DNA of 64,000 nucleotides from RYN-230 sp963723595. GTDB taxonomy: Bacteria; Actinomycetota; Actinomycetes; Streptosporangiales; Streptosporangiaceae. A program made the translations under genes and the position numbers. The notes beneath the pieces were generated by a model. The model was given only the letters and a program-made list of their open reading frames with translations. It was not told where the DNA came from and ran no database searches. Location of the stretch: positions 868,001 to 932,000 of the forward strand of contig CAVRRQ010000002.1 in assembly GCA_963723595.1 (NCBI GenBank), given 5' to 3'. This document shows, piece after piece, positions 48,861-57,359 of the stretch (the stretch's first letter is position 1; every line of letters begins with the position of its first letter).

Positions 48861-50086
48861 ATGAGCGCTACGACTCGGGCAGCACCGGCTGGTGGACCCA
48901 GGACGACCGCTGCGGATCACCGTGGCACTACCTGCCGGTCGAGGTTCCGCCCGGCACGGCCGCGCTGCGGGTCGAGCTCGACTACGACCGTTCCGGCGCC
49001 GTGCTCGACCTGGGCTGCTTCGGTCCTGGCGGGTTCCGCGGCTGGTCCGGTGGCGCCCGGTCCTCGTACGTGATCACTGCGGGCGAGGCCACGCCCGGCT
49101 ACCTGCCGGGCGAGCTGGAACCGGGCCTGTGGCAGGTGGTCCTCGGCCTCTACCGGCTGCCCGCCGGGGGCGCTGGCTACTCGGTGACCGCCTCGGTGAG
49201 CAGCACGCCAGGCCGGCTGGCGCCCGGACCCGGCGGCCCCGGTCCCGGCCCCGCTCAGCGAGCGGCCGCCGCGGCGCGAGCTGCCCGCCCGGCCCGGGCA
49301 CCGCTGGCTGGCCGGGGACCTGCACACCCACACCGTGCACTCCGACGGTGAGCTGTCGGTGGCCGGGCTAGCCCGGCTACGCCGCCGCCCAGGGGCTCGA
49401 CTACCTGGCGGTGACCGACCACAACACCACCAGCCATCACGCCGAGCTCAAGGACGCCGCGGCCCGGTACGGGATCATCCTGATCCCGGGGCAGGAGGTG
49501 ACCACGGAGGACGGGCACGCGAACGCGTTCGGGGACGTCGGCTGGATCGACTTCCGCGAGGCGCCCGACCGGTGGCTGGACACCACCGAGCGCCGCGGCG
49601 GGCTGCTGTCGGTGAATCACCCGATCGGCGGGCACGTCAGCTGGATCTGGCCGATGCGAGCGGCGGCCGCCGCTGGCCGAGGTCTGGCACTGGAGCTGGC
49701 TGGACCCGCACTGGACGACCCCGCTGGCCTGGTGGCTGGCCTGGGACCCGACGTCGGTGCCGGTAGGCGGGAGCGACTGGCACCGGCCGGGGGCAGACGC
49801 CACTCCCGGGACCCCGACGACCTGGGTGGAATGCGCGGGCGATGAGCCCAACGCGGTGCTGGAGGGCCTGGGGGCCGGCCGGTGCACGATCTCCGCGCGG
49901 CGCGACGGCCCGGTGCTGCTGCGCCGGGACGGCGAGTTCGTCGCCGTCGGCGCGGACGGGACCATCCTGGCCGGGCCGGATGGATCGCGGGCCGTGGTGC
50001 GCGGGGAGATGGCGGTGTTCCCGGCCGCCGAGGGGTATCACCGGCTGCTCGACATCACCGGCGCCACGCTGGCCCTGACTGGCTAG
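48861..50086 (+). pseudogene. PHP-domain (CehA/McbA-like) metallohydrolase with several frameshifts
   Basis: Read through all frames the gene encodes a familiar architecture. An N-terminal beta domain (GSPWHYLPVEVPPGTAALRVELDYD, then LDLGCFGPGGFRGWSGG, and TPGYLPGELEPGLWQVVLGLYRLP) is followed by a PHP domain with the metal motif GDLHTHTVHSDGE, LDYLAVTDHNTTSHHAEL, LIPGQEVTTEDGHANAFG and HPIGGHVSW. The rest is VWHWSWLDPHW and VGGSDWHRPGADA, ending LDITGATLALTG. The correct frame changes four times (after about 48867, between 49230 and 49310, near 49385, and near 49675). As sequenced no functional protein is possible. Confidence 0.75.
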
Positions 50087-50144
50087 CCCTGACTGGCTGG
50101 CACTGACTGGCTGGCACTGACCGGCTGGCACTGACCGGCTAGTG
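50075..50144. repeat. Five 14-bp tandem repeats
   Basis: Unit ctgactggctggca, copies at 50075, 50089, 50103, 50117 and 50131 with single-base variants. It covers the stop of the PHP gene (first copy) and the stop of the convergent DDN gene (last copy). Confidence 0.9.
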
Positions 50145-50597
50145 CTCGATCGTGATCCGGAAGACGGGGAAGCCGGGGGCGATCCCGCTGATCTGCTCGT
50201 CGGTGGCGTCCTTGGTGATGCCCTCGAAGAACCGTCCGACTTCCCAGCCCCACTTGCGCAGGTAGGCGCGCAGCACCGGCGGCTTGTCCGCGTCGGCCAT
50301 CTCGGTAGCGGTGAAGCCCTCGGTCCGGCGGCCCACCCGCAGCTCGCCCTGGCCCGCGGCGCGCAGGTTGCGGACCCACTGGGCCTGCCCCCGGGGCGCG
50401 ACCAGGTAACGGGTGCCGTCCACGGTCAGCAGGTTGACCGGGGTGGTCCGCCACTCGCCGCTCTTGCGGCCGCGGACGGCCAGCACCCGTGACCCCATGA
50501 TGCTGATCCCGGCCCGGGTCAGCGCGGCGACCGTCGAATTGAACATCCGGTCCATGCCGGTGGGGGCGAGGTAACGGGACTGCGGGCTGGCGTTCAC
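50139..50597 (-). CDS. DDN-like deazaflavin (F420)-dependent oxidoreductase family protein
   Basis: A split-barrel protein of 152 aa. The family core is GSRVLAVRGRKSGEWRTTPVNLLTVDG, then RYLVAPRGQAQWVRNLRAAGQGELRVGRRTEGF. The C-terminal half has RAYLRKWGWEVGRFFEGITKDATDEQI and FPVFRIT. Members reduce small molecules with F420H2; Mycobacterium Ddn activates nitroimidazoles. GTG 50597 follows CGAGGAG. The promoter carries two AGAGCAnGCTCT-like palindromes, so control by a TetR-like repressor encoded elsewhere is likely. Confidence 0.9.
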   Translation of the reverse strand: MNASPQSRYLAPTGMDRMFNSTVAALTRAGISIMGSRVLAVRGRKSGEWRTTPVNLLTVDGTRYLVAPRGQAQWVRNLRAAGQGELRVGRRTEGFTATEMADADKPPVLRAYLRKWGWEVGRFFEGITKDATDEQISGIAPGFPVFRITIEH

Positions 50598-50626
50598 GAC
50601 TGCTCCTCGGGTCGGGAGGGCGATGC

Positions 50627-50639
50627 AGAGCATCGCTCT
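50627..50639. promoter_or_regulatory. Operator-like palindrome, site 1
   Basis: AGAGCATCGCTCT, one mismatch from a perfect palindrome. It sits 30 bp before the GTG, downstream of the predicted transcription start of the DDN-like gene. Confidence 0.55.
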
Positions 50640-50650
50640 CGTCTAAGAGC

Positions 50651-50680
50651 AGTATGCACAGAATTGGCAGACTAAGTCAA
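50651..50680 (-). promoter_or_regulatory. Promoter of the DDN-like gene
   Basis: On the minus strand: TTGACT (50680-50675), an 18-bp spacer and CATACT (50656-50651). An AGAGCAGT half-site covers part of the -10. Confidence 0.55.
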
Positions 50681-50692
50681 GAGCACTGCTCT
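50680..50692. promoter_or_regulatory. Operator-like palindrome, site 2
   Basis: AGAGCACTGCTCT, perfect 6-bp arms with a 1-base centre, touching the -35 of the DDN-like promoter. Same half-site (AGAGCA) as site 1. Confidence 0.6.
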
Positions 50693-50754
50693 CGAATAGG
50701 TCCGCTGATCTAACTCCAGATCGACTAGCTCCGGGCGGTGCGGTGCGGGTGGCC

Positions 50755-51462
50755 CTAGAGCCGGGCCAGCAGCGCCGCGCGGGCCCGCAGGATGGCCCGG
50801 GTCGAGGCCACGTTGCTGAACTCGTCCGGCTGCACCGGGCACTCGCCCGCGGCGAGGGCCCGCTCGACCTTGGTCCGCGCGGCCGCCGGGCTGATCATCT
50901 CGAAGATCATGCTGGGATCCTCGGCGGCCATGTCCCTGGTGCGGGCGAGCACATCCCCGGCCTCCCCCACCCAGACGTTCTTGATCCCGCCCCCGCAGGA
51001 ATGATCCAGCAGCAGCGACACCACGTGCGTTCCGGCGGCGTACCCGAAGCTCAGGGTCACGGCCTCCTGGACGCCCCGGTCGTCCCCGTAACGCCAGCAC
51101 TCCCCCACCGACGGCGACCCCACCTCGGCCGCCCAGCCCGGGTCCGGGACGCCCCGCGCGGCCAGCCGGCCCGCGGCCTCGGTCGCGGGCGTGCACAGGT
51201 CCGGCCAGCCGAGCGCGCCGAGGACCCGCAGGATGGCCAGGGCCTCGGGGCTCCCGCTCCGCTCGGCGGCGGGCACCATCGCCTGCGCGGCCAGGCTCGC
51301 CGCGCCGCCGAGTGCGGCCAGGATGTCCGAGCCCCACAGCTCGGCCTCCAGCGGGCTCTCGATCTCGCCCAGCACCATCCGGGCTTCGGTCAGTACGGCG
51401 GCAAAGGCATCATCCGGTGACGAACGGCCGAATACCGCCTCGAGGTCAAGGTCACCGGACAT
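50755..51462 (-). CDS. Conserved actinobacterial protein of unknown function
   Basis: A protein of 235 aa. It starts MSGDLDLEAVFGRSSPDDAFAAVLTEARMVLGEIESPLEAELWGSDILAAL. The remainder is helical, then ECWRYGDDRGVQEAVTLSFGYAAGTHVVSLLLDHSCGGGIKNVWVG, a strand pattern that may bind a metal through DHSCGGG. It ends in a helical tail. I do not recognise a named family. ATG 51462 is chosen since MSGD is the first segment with homologue-like structure; the frame opens at 51570. It diverges from the LLM gene at 51555. Confidence 0.6.
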   Translation of the reverse strand: MSGDLDLEAVFGRSSPDDAFAAVLTEARMVLGEIESPLEAELWGSDILAALGGAASLAAQAMVPAAERSGSPEALAILRVLGALGWPDLCTPATEAAGRLAARGVPDPGWAAEVGSPSVGECWRYGDDRGVQEAVTLSFGYAAGTHVVSLLLDHSCGGGIKNVWVGEAGDVLARTRDMAAEDPSMIFEMISPAAARTKVERALAAGECPVQPDEFSNVASTRAILRARAALLARL

Positions 51463-51554
51463 GCACACCGGCCAGTGTGTCAGCGCAATCCAGGTCCATG
51501 CCGGGCATCCTGCCACGGCCGCTGCGATGATGGGCGGGAACTCCGGGAGGTACT

Positions 51555-52562
51555 GTGCGACCGACGTCACGATGGGGCATTACGCTCCCCCTGAGCGGAA
51601 TGCCCCTGTCCGGGCAGCGTGACCTGGTGGCTGCCCTGCCCGATCTGGGCTATACCGACGCCTGGTCATCCGAGGTCAGCGGCGCGGACGCGTTCACCCC
51701 GCTGGTCCTGGCCGCCCAGTGGACCAGCAAGAACGGGAGCGGGTCGCCGGGGGCCGGGCCGCAGGATGCGGGGGGCCTGCGGCTGGGCACCGCGGTGGCC
51801 AACATCTACACCCGCGGGCCCGCCCTGCTGGCCATGAGCGCGGCCACGCTGGCGGGCCTCGCACCCGGCCGCTTCGTGCTCGGCATCGGGGTCTCCTCGC
51901 CCACGGTGGTGACCGACTGGAACGGGATCGCACTGGACCGGCCGTATCAGCGGGCCCGGGACACGCTGCACTTCCTGCGGCGGGCGCTGGCGGGCGAGAA
52001 GGTCTCCATGGACGGGGAAACCTTCACCATCAACGGCTTCCGGCTGGACCCGGCCCCCGTCCCGCCGCCCGCGCTCGCGCTGGCCGCGCTGCGGCCCGGG
52101 ATGGTCTCGCTGGCCGCGGCCATGTCGGACGGGGCGATCACGAACTGGCTCGCGCCCGCGGACGTGCCCGCCGTGCGCGCGGTGGCCGGGCCGGACTGCG
52201 AGCTCATCGCCCGCATCTTCGTCTGCCCGACCGCGGACGCCGGCCTGGCCCGGCAGATCGGCCGCCGGATGATCGCCGCCTACCTCACCGTCCCCGCGTA
52301 CGCCGCGTTCCACGACTGGCTGGGCCGCGGGCCGAGGTTCCGGGCCATGCGGGAGGCCTGGGCGGCGGGCGACCGCAAGGCCGCGCTCGCGGCGATCGAT
52401 GACGACCTGGTCGACGAGCTGGTCGTGCACGGGCCGCCCGCCTACTGCCGGGAGCGGGTGGCCGAGTACCAGGCGGCCGGGCTGGACACCCCGGTCATCG
52501 CCGTCGTCCCCGCGCCCGGCGTGAACGAGGCCGAGGCCGTCCGCCAGCTGGCCCCGGCCTGA
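51555..52562 (+). CDS. LLM-class (F420-dependent type) oxidoreductase
   Basis: A 335-aa luciferase-like protein. The start MRPTSRWGITLPLSGMPLSGQRDLV leads into LPDLGYTDAWSSEVSGADAFTPLVL, then LRLGTAVANIYTRGPALLAMSAATLAGLAPGRFVLGIGVSSPTVV, the C-terminal barrel PALALAALRPGMVSLAAAMSDGAI and a final helical segment. This is the third LLM enzyme in the window. Cofactor F420 is likely in an actinomycete but not proven. GTG 51555 follows gggagg closely. Confidence 0.87.
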   Translation: MRPTSRWGITLPLSGMPLSGQRDLVAALPDLGYTDAWSSEVSGADAFTPLVLAAQWTSKNGSGSPGAGPQDAGGLRLGTAVANIYTRGPALLAMSAATLAGLAPGRFVLGIGVSSPTVVTDWNGIALDRPYQRARDTLHFLRRALAGEKVSMDGETFTINGFRLDPAPVPPPALALAALRPGMVSLAAAMSDGAITNWLAPADVPAVRAVAGPDCELIARIFVCPTADAGLARQIGRRMIAAYLTVPAYAAFHDWLGRGPRFRAMREAWAAGDRKAALAAIDDDLVDELVVHGPPAYCRERVAEYQAAGLDTPVIAVVPAPGVNEAEAVRQLAPA

Positions 52563-52581
52563 CCTCCACCGGGTACCGGCT

Positions 52582-52628
52582 CCGCGGGCCCGGAGGGCAG
52601 CGCGCGGGCCGGCCTGCCGCTCCCGCGG
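52582..52628. terminator. Imperfect GC-rich hairpin between convergent genes
   Basis: CCGCGGG pairs with CCCGCGG, and an inner GGCAG with CTGCC, between the LLM and nudC genes. Weak but placed as a bidirectional terminator. Confidence 0.45.
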
Positions 52629-53953
52629 TCACCAGACGCCGGGCAGTTCCTCGCCGTACCAGGACTCGATCAGCCGGTGCGCGATCGACACCGGCGGCGG
52701 CAGCAGGATCTCCTGGGCGGCCAGCGCGCTGCGCAGCTCCTCCCGGCTGTACCAGTGCGCCTCAGCGATCTCGTCGTCGTCCACGCGCAGTTCGAGGTCG
52801 CCCGAGGCGGCCGCGCGGAATCCGAGCATCAGGCTCTGCGGCATCGGCCACGGCTGGCTGCCGACGTAACGGACCCGGGCGACCACGATCCCGGTTTCCT
52901 CCTGCACCTCGCGGGCCACGGCCTGCTCGGCCGATTCCCCGGGCTCGACGAAGCCCGCCAGGATGGAAACCCGGCGCTCCGGCCAGCGCCGGTTCCGGGC
53001 CAGCAGGCACCGGTCGTCCGGGTCAGTGACCAGCATGATGACGGCGGGATCGATCCGCGGGAAATGCTCGCTGCCGTCGGCCGGGCAGCGCTGGGCGTGG
53101 CCCGCGGCGACCGTCACGGTCGGCGTGCCGCAGCGCGGGCAGTGTGTGTGGGTGGCATGCCAGTTGACCAGCGCCACGGCGTGCGTGAACAGGCCCGCGT
53201 CCCGGTCATTGAGCAGCGCCGCGGCCTCCCGCAGACCGGCCGGGCGCAGCCCGGGCCGGGCCCGGGCCAGCCAGGCCGCCTGCTCGGTCACGGTCTGCTG
53301 CTCGGGTGCGGGCGGTGCGGCCTCCTGCGCAGCTTCGTCCGGCCCAGGCGCTTGCGGTCCGGCGGCTTCCTGCGCAAGGGCTTCCGGTTCCGCGGTTTCC
53401 AGCTCCCCGGTTTCCTGCCCCGCAGTCTCCTGATCGGCGGCCTCCTGCTCGGCGGCTTCCTCCGGCTCAACGGGCTCCTGCTCGGCGGCTTCCTCCGGCT
53501 CAACGGGCTCCTGCCGGCGGCTTCCTCCGGCTCAACGGCCTCCTGCCCGGCCGCTTGCCCCGGCTCCGCGGTCTCCTGCTCCGCGCCTTCCTGCGGGGGG
53601 CCCTCCACGTCCTTCACCAGGGACTCCAGGCATCCCGGTGGTCCCATCACGCCGAAGTACGCCACCTCCGCGTCGTCCACCCCGAGCAGGAACCTCAGTC
53701 CCTCGGGCGCCTCGGCCGGGGAAACCAGGATGAGCCCGGCTTCCTTGTCGCCGAACCGGACCAGGCCGCGGGCGTTGTCCAGGACCAGCACCCGGGAAAC
53801 GGGGTCCGCCCAGGCCGCGGCGAGCCAGTCGGTGTCGCCGCGGCGGACGCTCACCCGGTCCACGGCGCTGCGGGCCAGCACGAAACCGCCCAGCTCGCCG
53901 GCGTACTCCTGGGCATCCGGCGTGTCAGCCCCGGTCCCCTGCGCCGCGCTCAT
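52629..53953 (-). CDS. nudC: NAD(+)/NADH diphosphatase, frameshifted in an internal repeat
   Basis: A NudC of about 441 aa. The N-terminal domain reads ARSAVDRVSVRRGDTDWLAAAWADPVSRVLVLD and FLLGVDDAEVAYFGV. The C-terminal half has the zinc ribbon HCPRCGTPT / HAQRCPADG, SEHFPRIDPAVIMLV and the Nudix box GFVEPGESAEQAVAREVQEETG, with SQPWPMPQSLM, which is the NudC SQPWPFPxS motif. Between them lies an acidic E/A/P/Q linker of about 85 residues encoded by 33-bp repeats. One repeat near 53514 lacks a single T on the plus strand, which shifts frame; joined, both halves are intact. ATG 53953 overlaps the dipeptidase stop. It hydrolyses NAD(H) or NAD caps on RNA. Confidence 0.85.
53425..53545 (-). 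repeat. 33-bp in-frame tandem repeats in the nudC linker
   Basis: Minus strand unit GAGCCGGAGGAAGCCGCCGA (start of unit) repeats with period 33 bp, encoding E-P-E-E-A-A-E-Q-E-P-V. The copy near 53514 lacks one base relative to its neighbours. Confidence 0.75.
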
Positions 53954-55360
53954 CGGGTGGCCGTGATCCCGGCGGGATCCGCGGCCAGATCCTCCCAGAG
54001 GTAGGCCACCGCCTCCGCCCCGCGCAGCAGCAGCGCCATCTCCACCTTCTCGTTCGGCGCGTGGATCCGGTCGTCGTCCAGGCCCACCGCGAGGAAGACC
54101 AGCGGCGCACCCAGGATGTCGGCGAGATCGGCTTCGGGGCCGCTGCCACCTTCCCGGGTGAACAGCACCTCGCGGCCGAAAGCGCGCTCCATGGCCCGCT
54201 TCGCGGCCTGCACCCCCGGGGAGTGAAGCGGCGAGAAGGCCGGCCGCACCCCCGGCCCGCCGAACCTCACCGTCGCCTCGATGCCCGGCGGGGTCCGGGC
54301 CGCCACGTACTCCCGCAGCGCCACCGCGATGTCGGCCGGCTCCTGGTTCGCCACGAGCCGGAACGACACCTTGGCGTGGGCCTGGCTGGGCACGATGGTC
54401 TTCGCCCCGGGCCCGGTGTGTCCGCCCCACATGCCGTTGACCTCAGCGGTGGGCCGGGCCCAGACCCGCTCGAGCGTGGTGTAGCCCGCTTCGCCCGCGG
54501 CGGCCCGGCTGCCTCCCGCGTCGGCCAGCCAGGCCTTCTCCTCGAAGGGGAGCCGGGCGAACAGCGCCCGCTCCGCATCGGTCAGCGGCAGCACCGCGTC
54601 GTAGAACCCCGGCAGGGTGACCCGGCCCTCGTCGTCGTGCAGGCCGGCGAGCAGCCCGGCCAGCGCGTGCAGCGGGTTGGGCACGCCGCCGCCGAACGAG
54701 CCGGAGTGCACGTCGGTGTCTGCGCCGCGCACGTCGATCTGGGCGTCGATGAGGCCCCGCATCCCGGTGCACATCGAGGGCACGTCGGCCGCCCACATCG
54801 TGGTGTCGGAGATCACGATCATGTCGCAGCTGAGCCGGCCGGCCCGGCTGCGCAGCAGGTCGGCGAAGTGCGGGGACCCGGATTCTTCTTCCCCCTCGAT
54901 GAGGAACTTCAGCGAGACGGGAGGCGCCCCGTTGCCCGCCGCCAGGCAGGCCCGCAGGCCGAGGGTGTGCAGGAGGACCTGGCCCTTGTCGTCCGAGGCG
55001 CCCCGGCCGAGCAGCTGGCCGTCGCGTTCGGCGGGCTCGAACGGCGGGGAGTGCCACTCGCCGAGAGGCTCCACGGGCTGGACGTCGTGGTGACCGTAGA
55101 CCAGGACGGTCGGCGCGGCGGGGTCCTGGCCGGCCAGTGCGCGAACACGGCGGGCTGGCCGGGTGAGCGGCCGGGCCGGTGTCCCAGATTTCCACGGTGG
55201 GAAACCCGGTGGCGGTGAGGTGCCCGGCGAGCCATTGTGCCGACGACCGCACGTCATCGTGACGGCCGGGATCGGCGGAGATAGACGGGATGGCCAGCCA
55301 GGCCTTGAGCTGGTCAAAGAATCCCCGCGCGTTGCTGTCGATGTAGTCGCGCACATCCAT
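53950..55360 (-). CDS. M20-family dipeptidase, with two frameshifts near its N-terminus
   Basis: A zinc peptidase of about 469 aa. The N-terminal segment (MDVRDYIDSNARGFFDQLKAWLAIPSISADPG, then GFPTVEIWDTG) is read in one frame. A short middle piece PAVFAHWP lies in a second, and from GQDPAAPTVLVYGHHDVQP to the end in a third. Metal ligands show in GHHDVQP, DDKGQVLLH, IEGEEESGSPHF and HSGSFGGGVPNPLHAL. The dimerisation lid domain is present. Both breaks fall within about 50 bp around 55155. It cleaves dipeptides or carnosine-like compounds in the cytoplasm. Its stop overlaps the nudC start. Confidence 0.82.
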
Positions 55361-55562
55361 GAGCGGTGAGCCCCTCCTCGCCGGACCTTGCCGGCTATCT
55401 AATGAACCAGCATCGCGGGCACCCTGGGCCATTCCCCCTCGCCGCACGCTGCACCGGCAGCTACCACGCCGGGCGCCGGCTACTCCCGCGGGCGCAGATC
55501 CGTCCCCCGGCGGAGGCCAGACATCACCCTTCGGCATGACGACGCCAGGGGCCCGGGCGTTC

Positions 55563-55568
55563 TAACGT
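55563..55568 (+). promoter_or_regulatory. -10 element of a probable leaderless transcript
   Basis: TAACGT ends 8 bases before ATG 55577. No ribosome-binding site lies between. Confidence 0.45.
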
Positions 55569-55576
55569 GGTGACAC

Positions 55577-56938
55577 ATGACGCTACCGCTGACCCGCCTG
55601 CCACGCGGCGACGCCGGCCACAACGCTAGCCCGCCCGGCTTCCCCCGCCCGCCGTGGTGGAGCGGGCAGGCCCAGCTCTGGCGGCAGCGGGCCCGCCGAT
55701 GCCAGGAGCGGATCAGGCAGGGGCGCGCCCGGGCCACCACACCGGCCGGGGCCGCCGTCCTGCTGGCCGTGTCGGCGCTGTTCGCCTGTGCGGTGGGCCT
55801 GTTCAGCACCAACCCGCCGGAGCGCCTGTGGGGCCTGCTGGCGGCAGGCCCGTACGGTGCCGCGGCCATCGCGGCGCTGGCTGGCCGGGCGGGACCCCGG
55901 ATCGCCACCGCGGTCAGCCTGATCGGGGCCGTGATCGTCCCGCTGGCCTGGATGGCGTGGTCCGGGCGGGGACAGCCGGAAGTCGGCGTGGTCATCCACT
56001 CCGCGGAGCTCTTCCTGCACCACGGCACGCCGTATCTGAGCGCGCACGCGGTGGCCAGCGCGCATAACCCGTACGTCTACAACCCGTACCTGCCGGCCCT
56101 GGCCGTGTTCGGTGTCCCGCACGCCCTCTTCGGCGGCGGCCTGCTGACGGATCCACGGCTGTGGTTCGGGGTGGTGTTCGTGCTGGGGTTCGCCGGCACG
56201 CTGTCCCTGAGCCGCGTGCCACGGCCCTGGCTGTGGACGGCGGTAGTCACCGCCTCGCCCATCATCGCGTTCCCGCTCTGCACGGGCGGGGACGACCTGC
56301 CGGTGCTGGCCCTGATCTGCGTGGGCCTCGCCCTGCTGCGGGCCAGCCAGGCGCGGCCGGCGCTGCGGATCACCCTGGCGGGGCTGGCCCTGGGTCTGGC
56401 CGCGGCCATGAAGGCCACCGCGTGGCCGGCGCTGGCGGTCGCCCTCGCCCTCGTGGCAACGCGCGACGGAAAGCGCGCCGCGGCCTGGCTGGCCTGCGCC
56501 ACGATCGCCGTGCCGATCGCGGTGGACGGCCCGGTCCTGATCTCCCAGCCCGCCGCGGTGGTATCGAACACCATCCTGTTCCCGCTCGGTCTCACCAAGG
56601 TCAAGAGCCCGGCGGCCAGCTTCCTGCCCGGTCACCTGATCGCCGAGGCGTGGGGACCGGGGCACCTGGTGGCCATCGCGCTGGTCCTGCTGGCCGGGCT
56701 CAGCGTGGCCGCGTCCCTGATCCTCCGGCCGCCGCGGGACGAGCGCGCGGCGGGCTGGCGGCTAGTGACCGGGCTGGTGCTCATGTTCGCGTTCGCCCCG
56801 GCCAGCCGGTTCGGCTACGCGGTCTACCCGCTCGGCCTGGCCTGCTGGCTGCTGCTCGCCAGCCCGGCTGACGGCCGCACCGTCCCCGAGGGCGGGCACC
56901 CGGCCGCAGCCAAACAGGAAGAACGGAGCACACGATGA
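55577..56938 (+). CDS. GT87-like (DUF2029) membrane glycosyltransferase
   Basis: A 453-aa polytopic membrane protein with about eleven helices after a 55-residue cytoplasmic N-terminus. An extracytoplasmic loop after helix 3 carries HHGTPYLSAHAVASAHNPYVYNPYLPALAVFG, the arrangement of GT-C enzymes of the GT87 polyprenol-phosphate mannosyltransferase group. KATAWPALAVALAL is a further typical segment. It may add mannose or another sugar to a lipid or wall polymer from polyprenol phosphate-sugar. The MTH1187 gene overlaps its stop by 4 bases. Confidence 0.75.
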   Translation: MTLPLTRLPRGDAGHNASPPGFPRPPWWSGQAQLWRQRARRCQERIRQGRARATTPAGAAVLLAVSALFACAVGLFSTNPPERLWGLLAAGPYGAAAIAALAGRAGPRIATAVSLIGAVIVPLAWMAWSGRGQPEVGVVIHSAELFLHHGTPYLSAHAVASAHNPYVYNPYLPALAVFGVPHALFGGGLLTDPRLWFGVVFVLGFAGTLSLSRVPRPWLWTAVVTASPIIAFPLCTGGDDLPVLALICVGLALLRASQARPALRITLAGLALGLAAAMKATAWPALAVALALVATRDGKRAAAWLACATIAVPIAVDGPVLISQPAAVVSNTILFPLGLTKVKSPAASFLPGHLIAEAWGPGHLVAIALVLLAGLSVAASLILRPPRDERAAGWRLVTGLVLMFAFAPASRFGYAVYPLGLACWLLLASPADGRTVPEGGHPAAAKQEERSTR

Positions 56939-57228
56939 TCGTCGCGTTCTCGATTACGCCGCTGGGTGTGGGCGAAGGGGTCGGGGAGTACGTCGCGGAC
57001 GCGGTGCGGGTGGTCCGGGACAGCGGGCTGCCCAACCGGACCGATGCCATGTTCACGTCCGTCGAAGGCGACTGGGATGAGGTCATGGATGTGGTCCGGC
57101 GGGCGGTGGACGCCGTGGCGGCGCGGGCCCCCCGGGTCAGTCTGGTCCTCAAGGCCGACATCCGTCCCAGCGTGACCGACGGGCTGGACAGCAAGGTGGC
57201 GACCCTCGAGCGCCATCTCCAGGGCTGA
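56935..57228 (+). CDS. MTH1187 / YkoF-like thiamine-binding domain protein
   Basis: A ferredoxin-like small protein of 97 aa that matches the MTH1187 (DUF77) family: IVAFSITPLGVGEGVGEYVADAVRVVRDSGL, then DAMFTSVEGDWDEVMDVVRRAVDAVA, and SLVLKADIRPSV. Members bind thiamine-like ligands and form tetramers. Function in cells is unsettled. ATGA overlap couples it to the GT87-like gene, an odd pairing. Confidence 0.9.
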   Translation: MIVAFSITPLGVGEGVGEYVADAVRVVRDSGLPNRTDAMFTSVEGDWDEVMDVVRRAVDAVAARAPRVSLVLKADIRPSVTDGLDSKVATLERHLQG

Positions 57229-57252
57229 CCGGGGCTGGCCTAACCGGGTCTG

Positions 57253-57300
57253 GCCTGCCTGGGGTTTCGCCTGCCTGGGGTTTCGCCTGCCTGGGGTTTC
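57253..57300. repeat. Three 16-bp perfect tandem repeats
   Basis: Unit gcctgcctggggtttc at 57253, 57269 and 57285, followed by degenerate copies. It fills the gap between the convergent MTH1187 and adnB genes. Confidence 0.9.
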
Positions 57301-57359
57301 GCCTGCGCCTGGGGGCTGGCCTGCCCGAGGGCTGGGTTGCCCGAGGCTGGCCGGGAAGT

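Noticed and set aside
50075..50144. Possible CRISPR-like repeat
   Set aside because: The 14-bp units are contiguous without spacers; it is a simple tandem repeat. No cas genes are in the window.
57253..57300. Possible CRISPR-like repeat between MTH1187 and adnB genes
   Set aside because: The 16-bp units are directly adjacent and short; simple slippage repeat.
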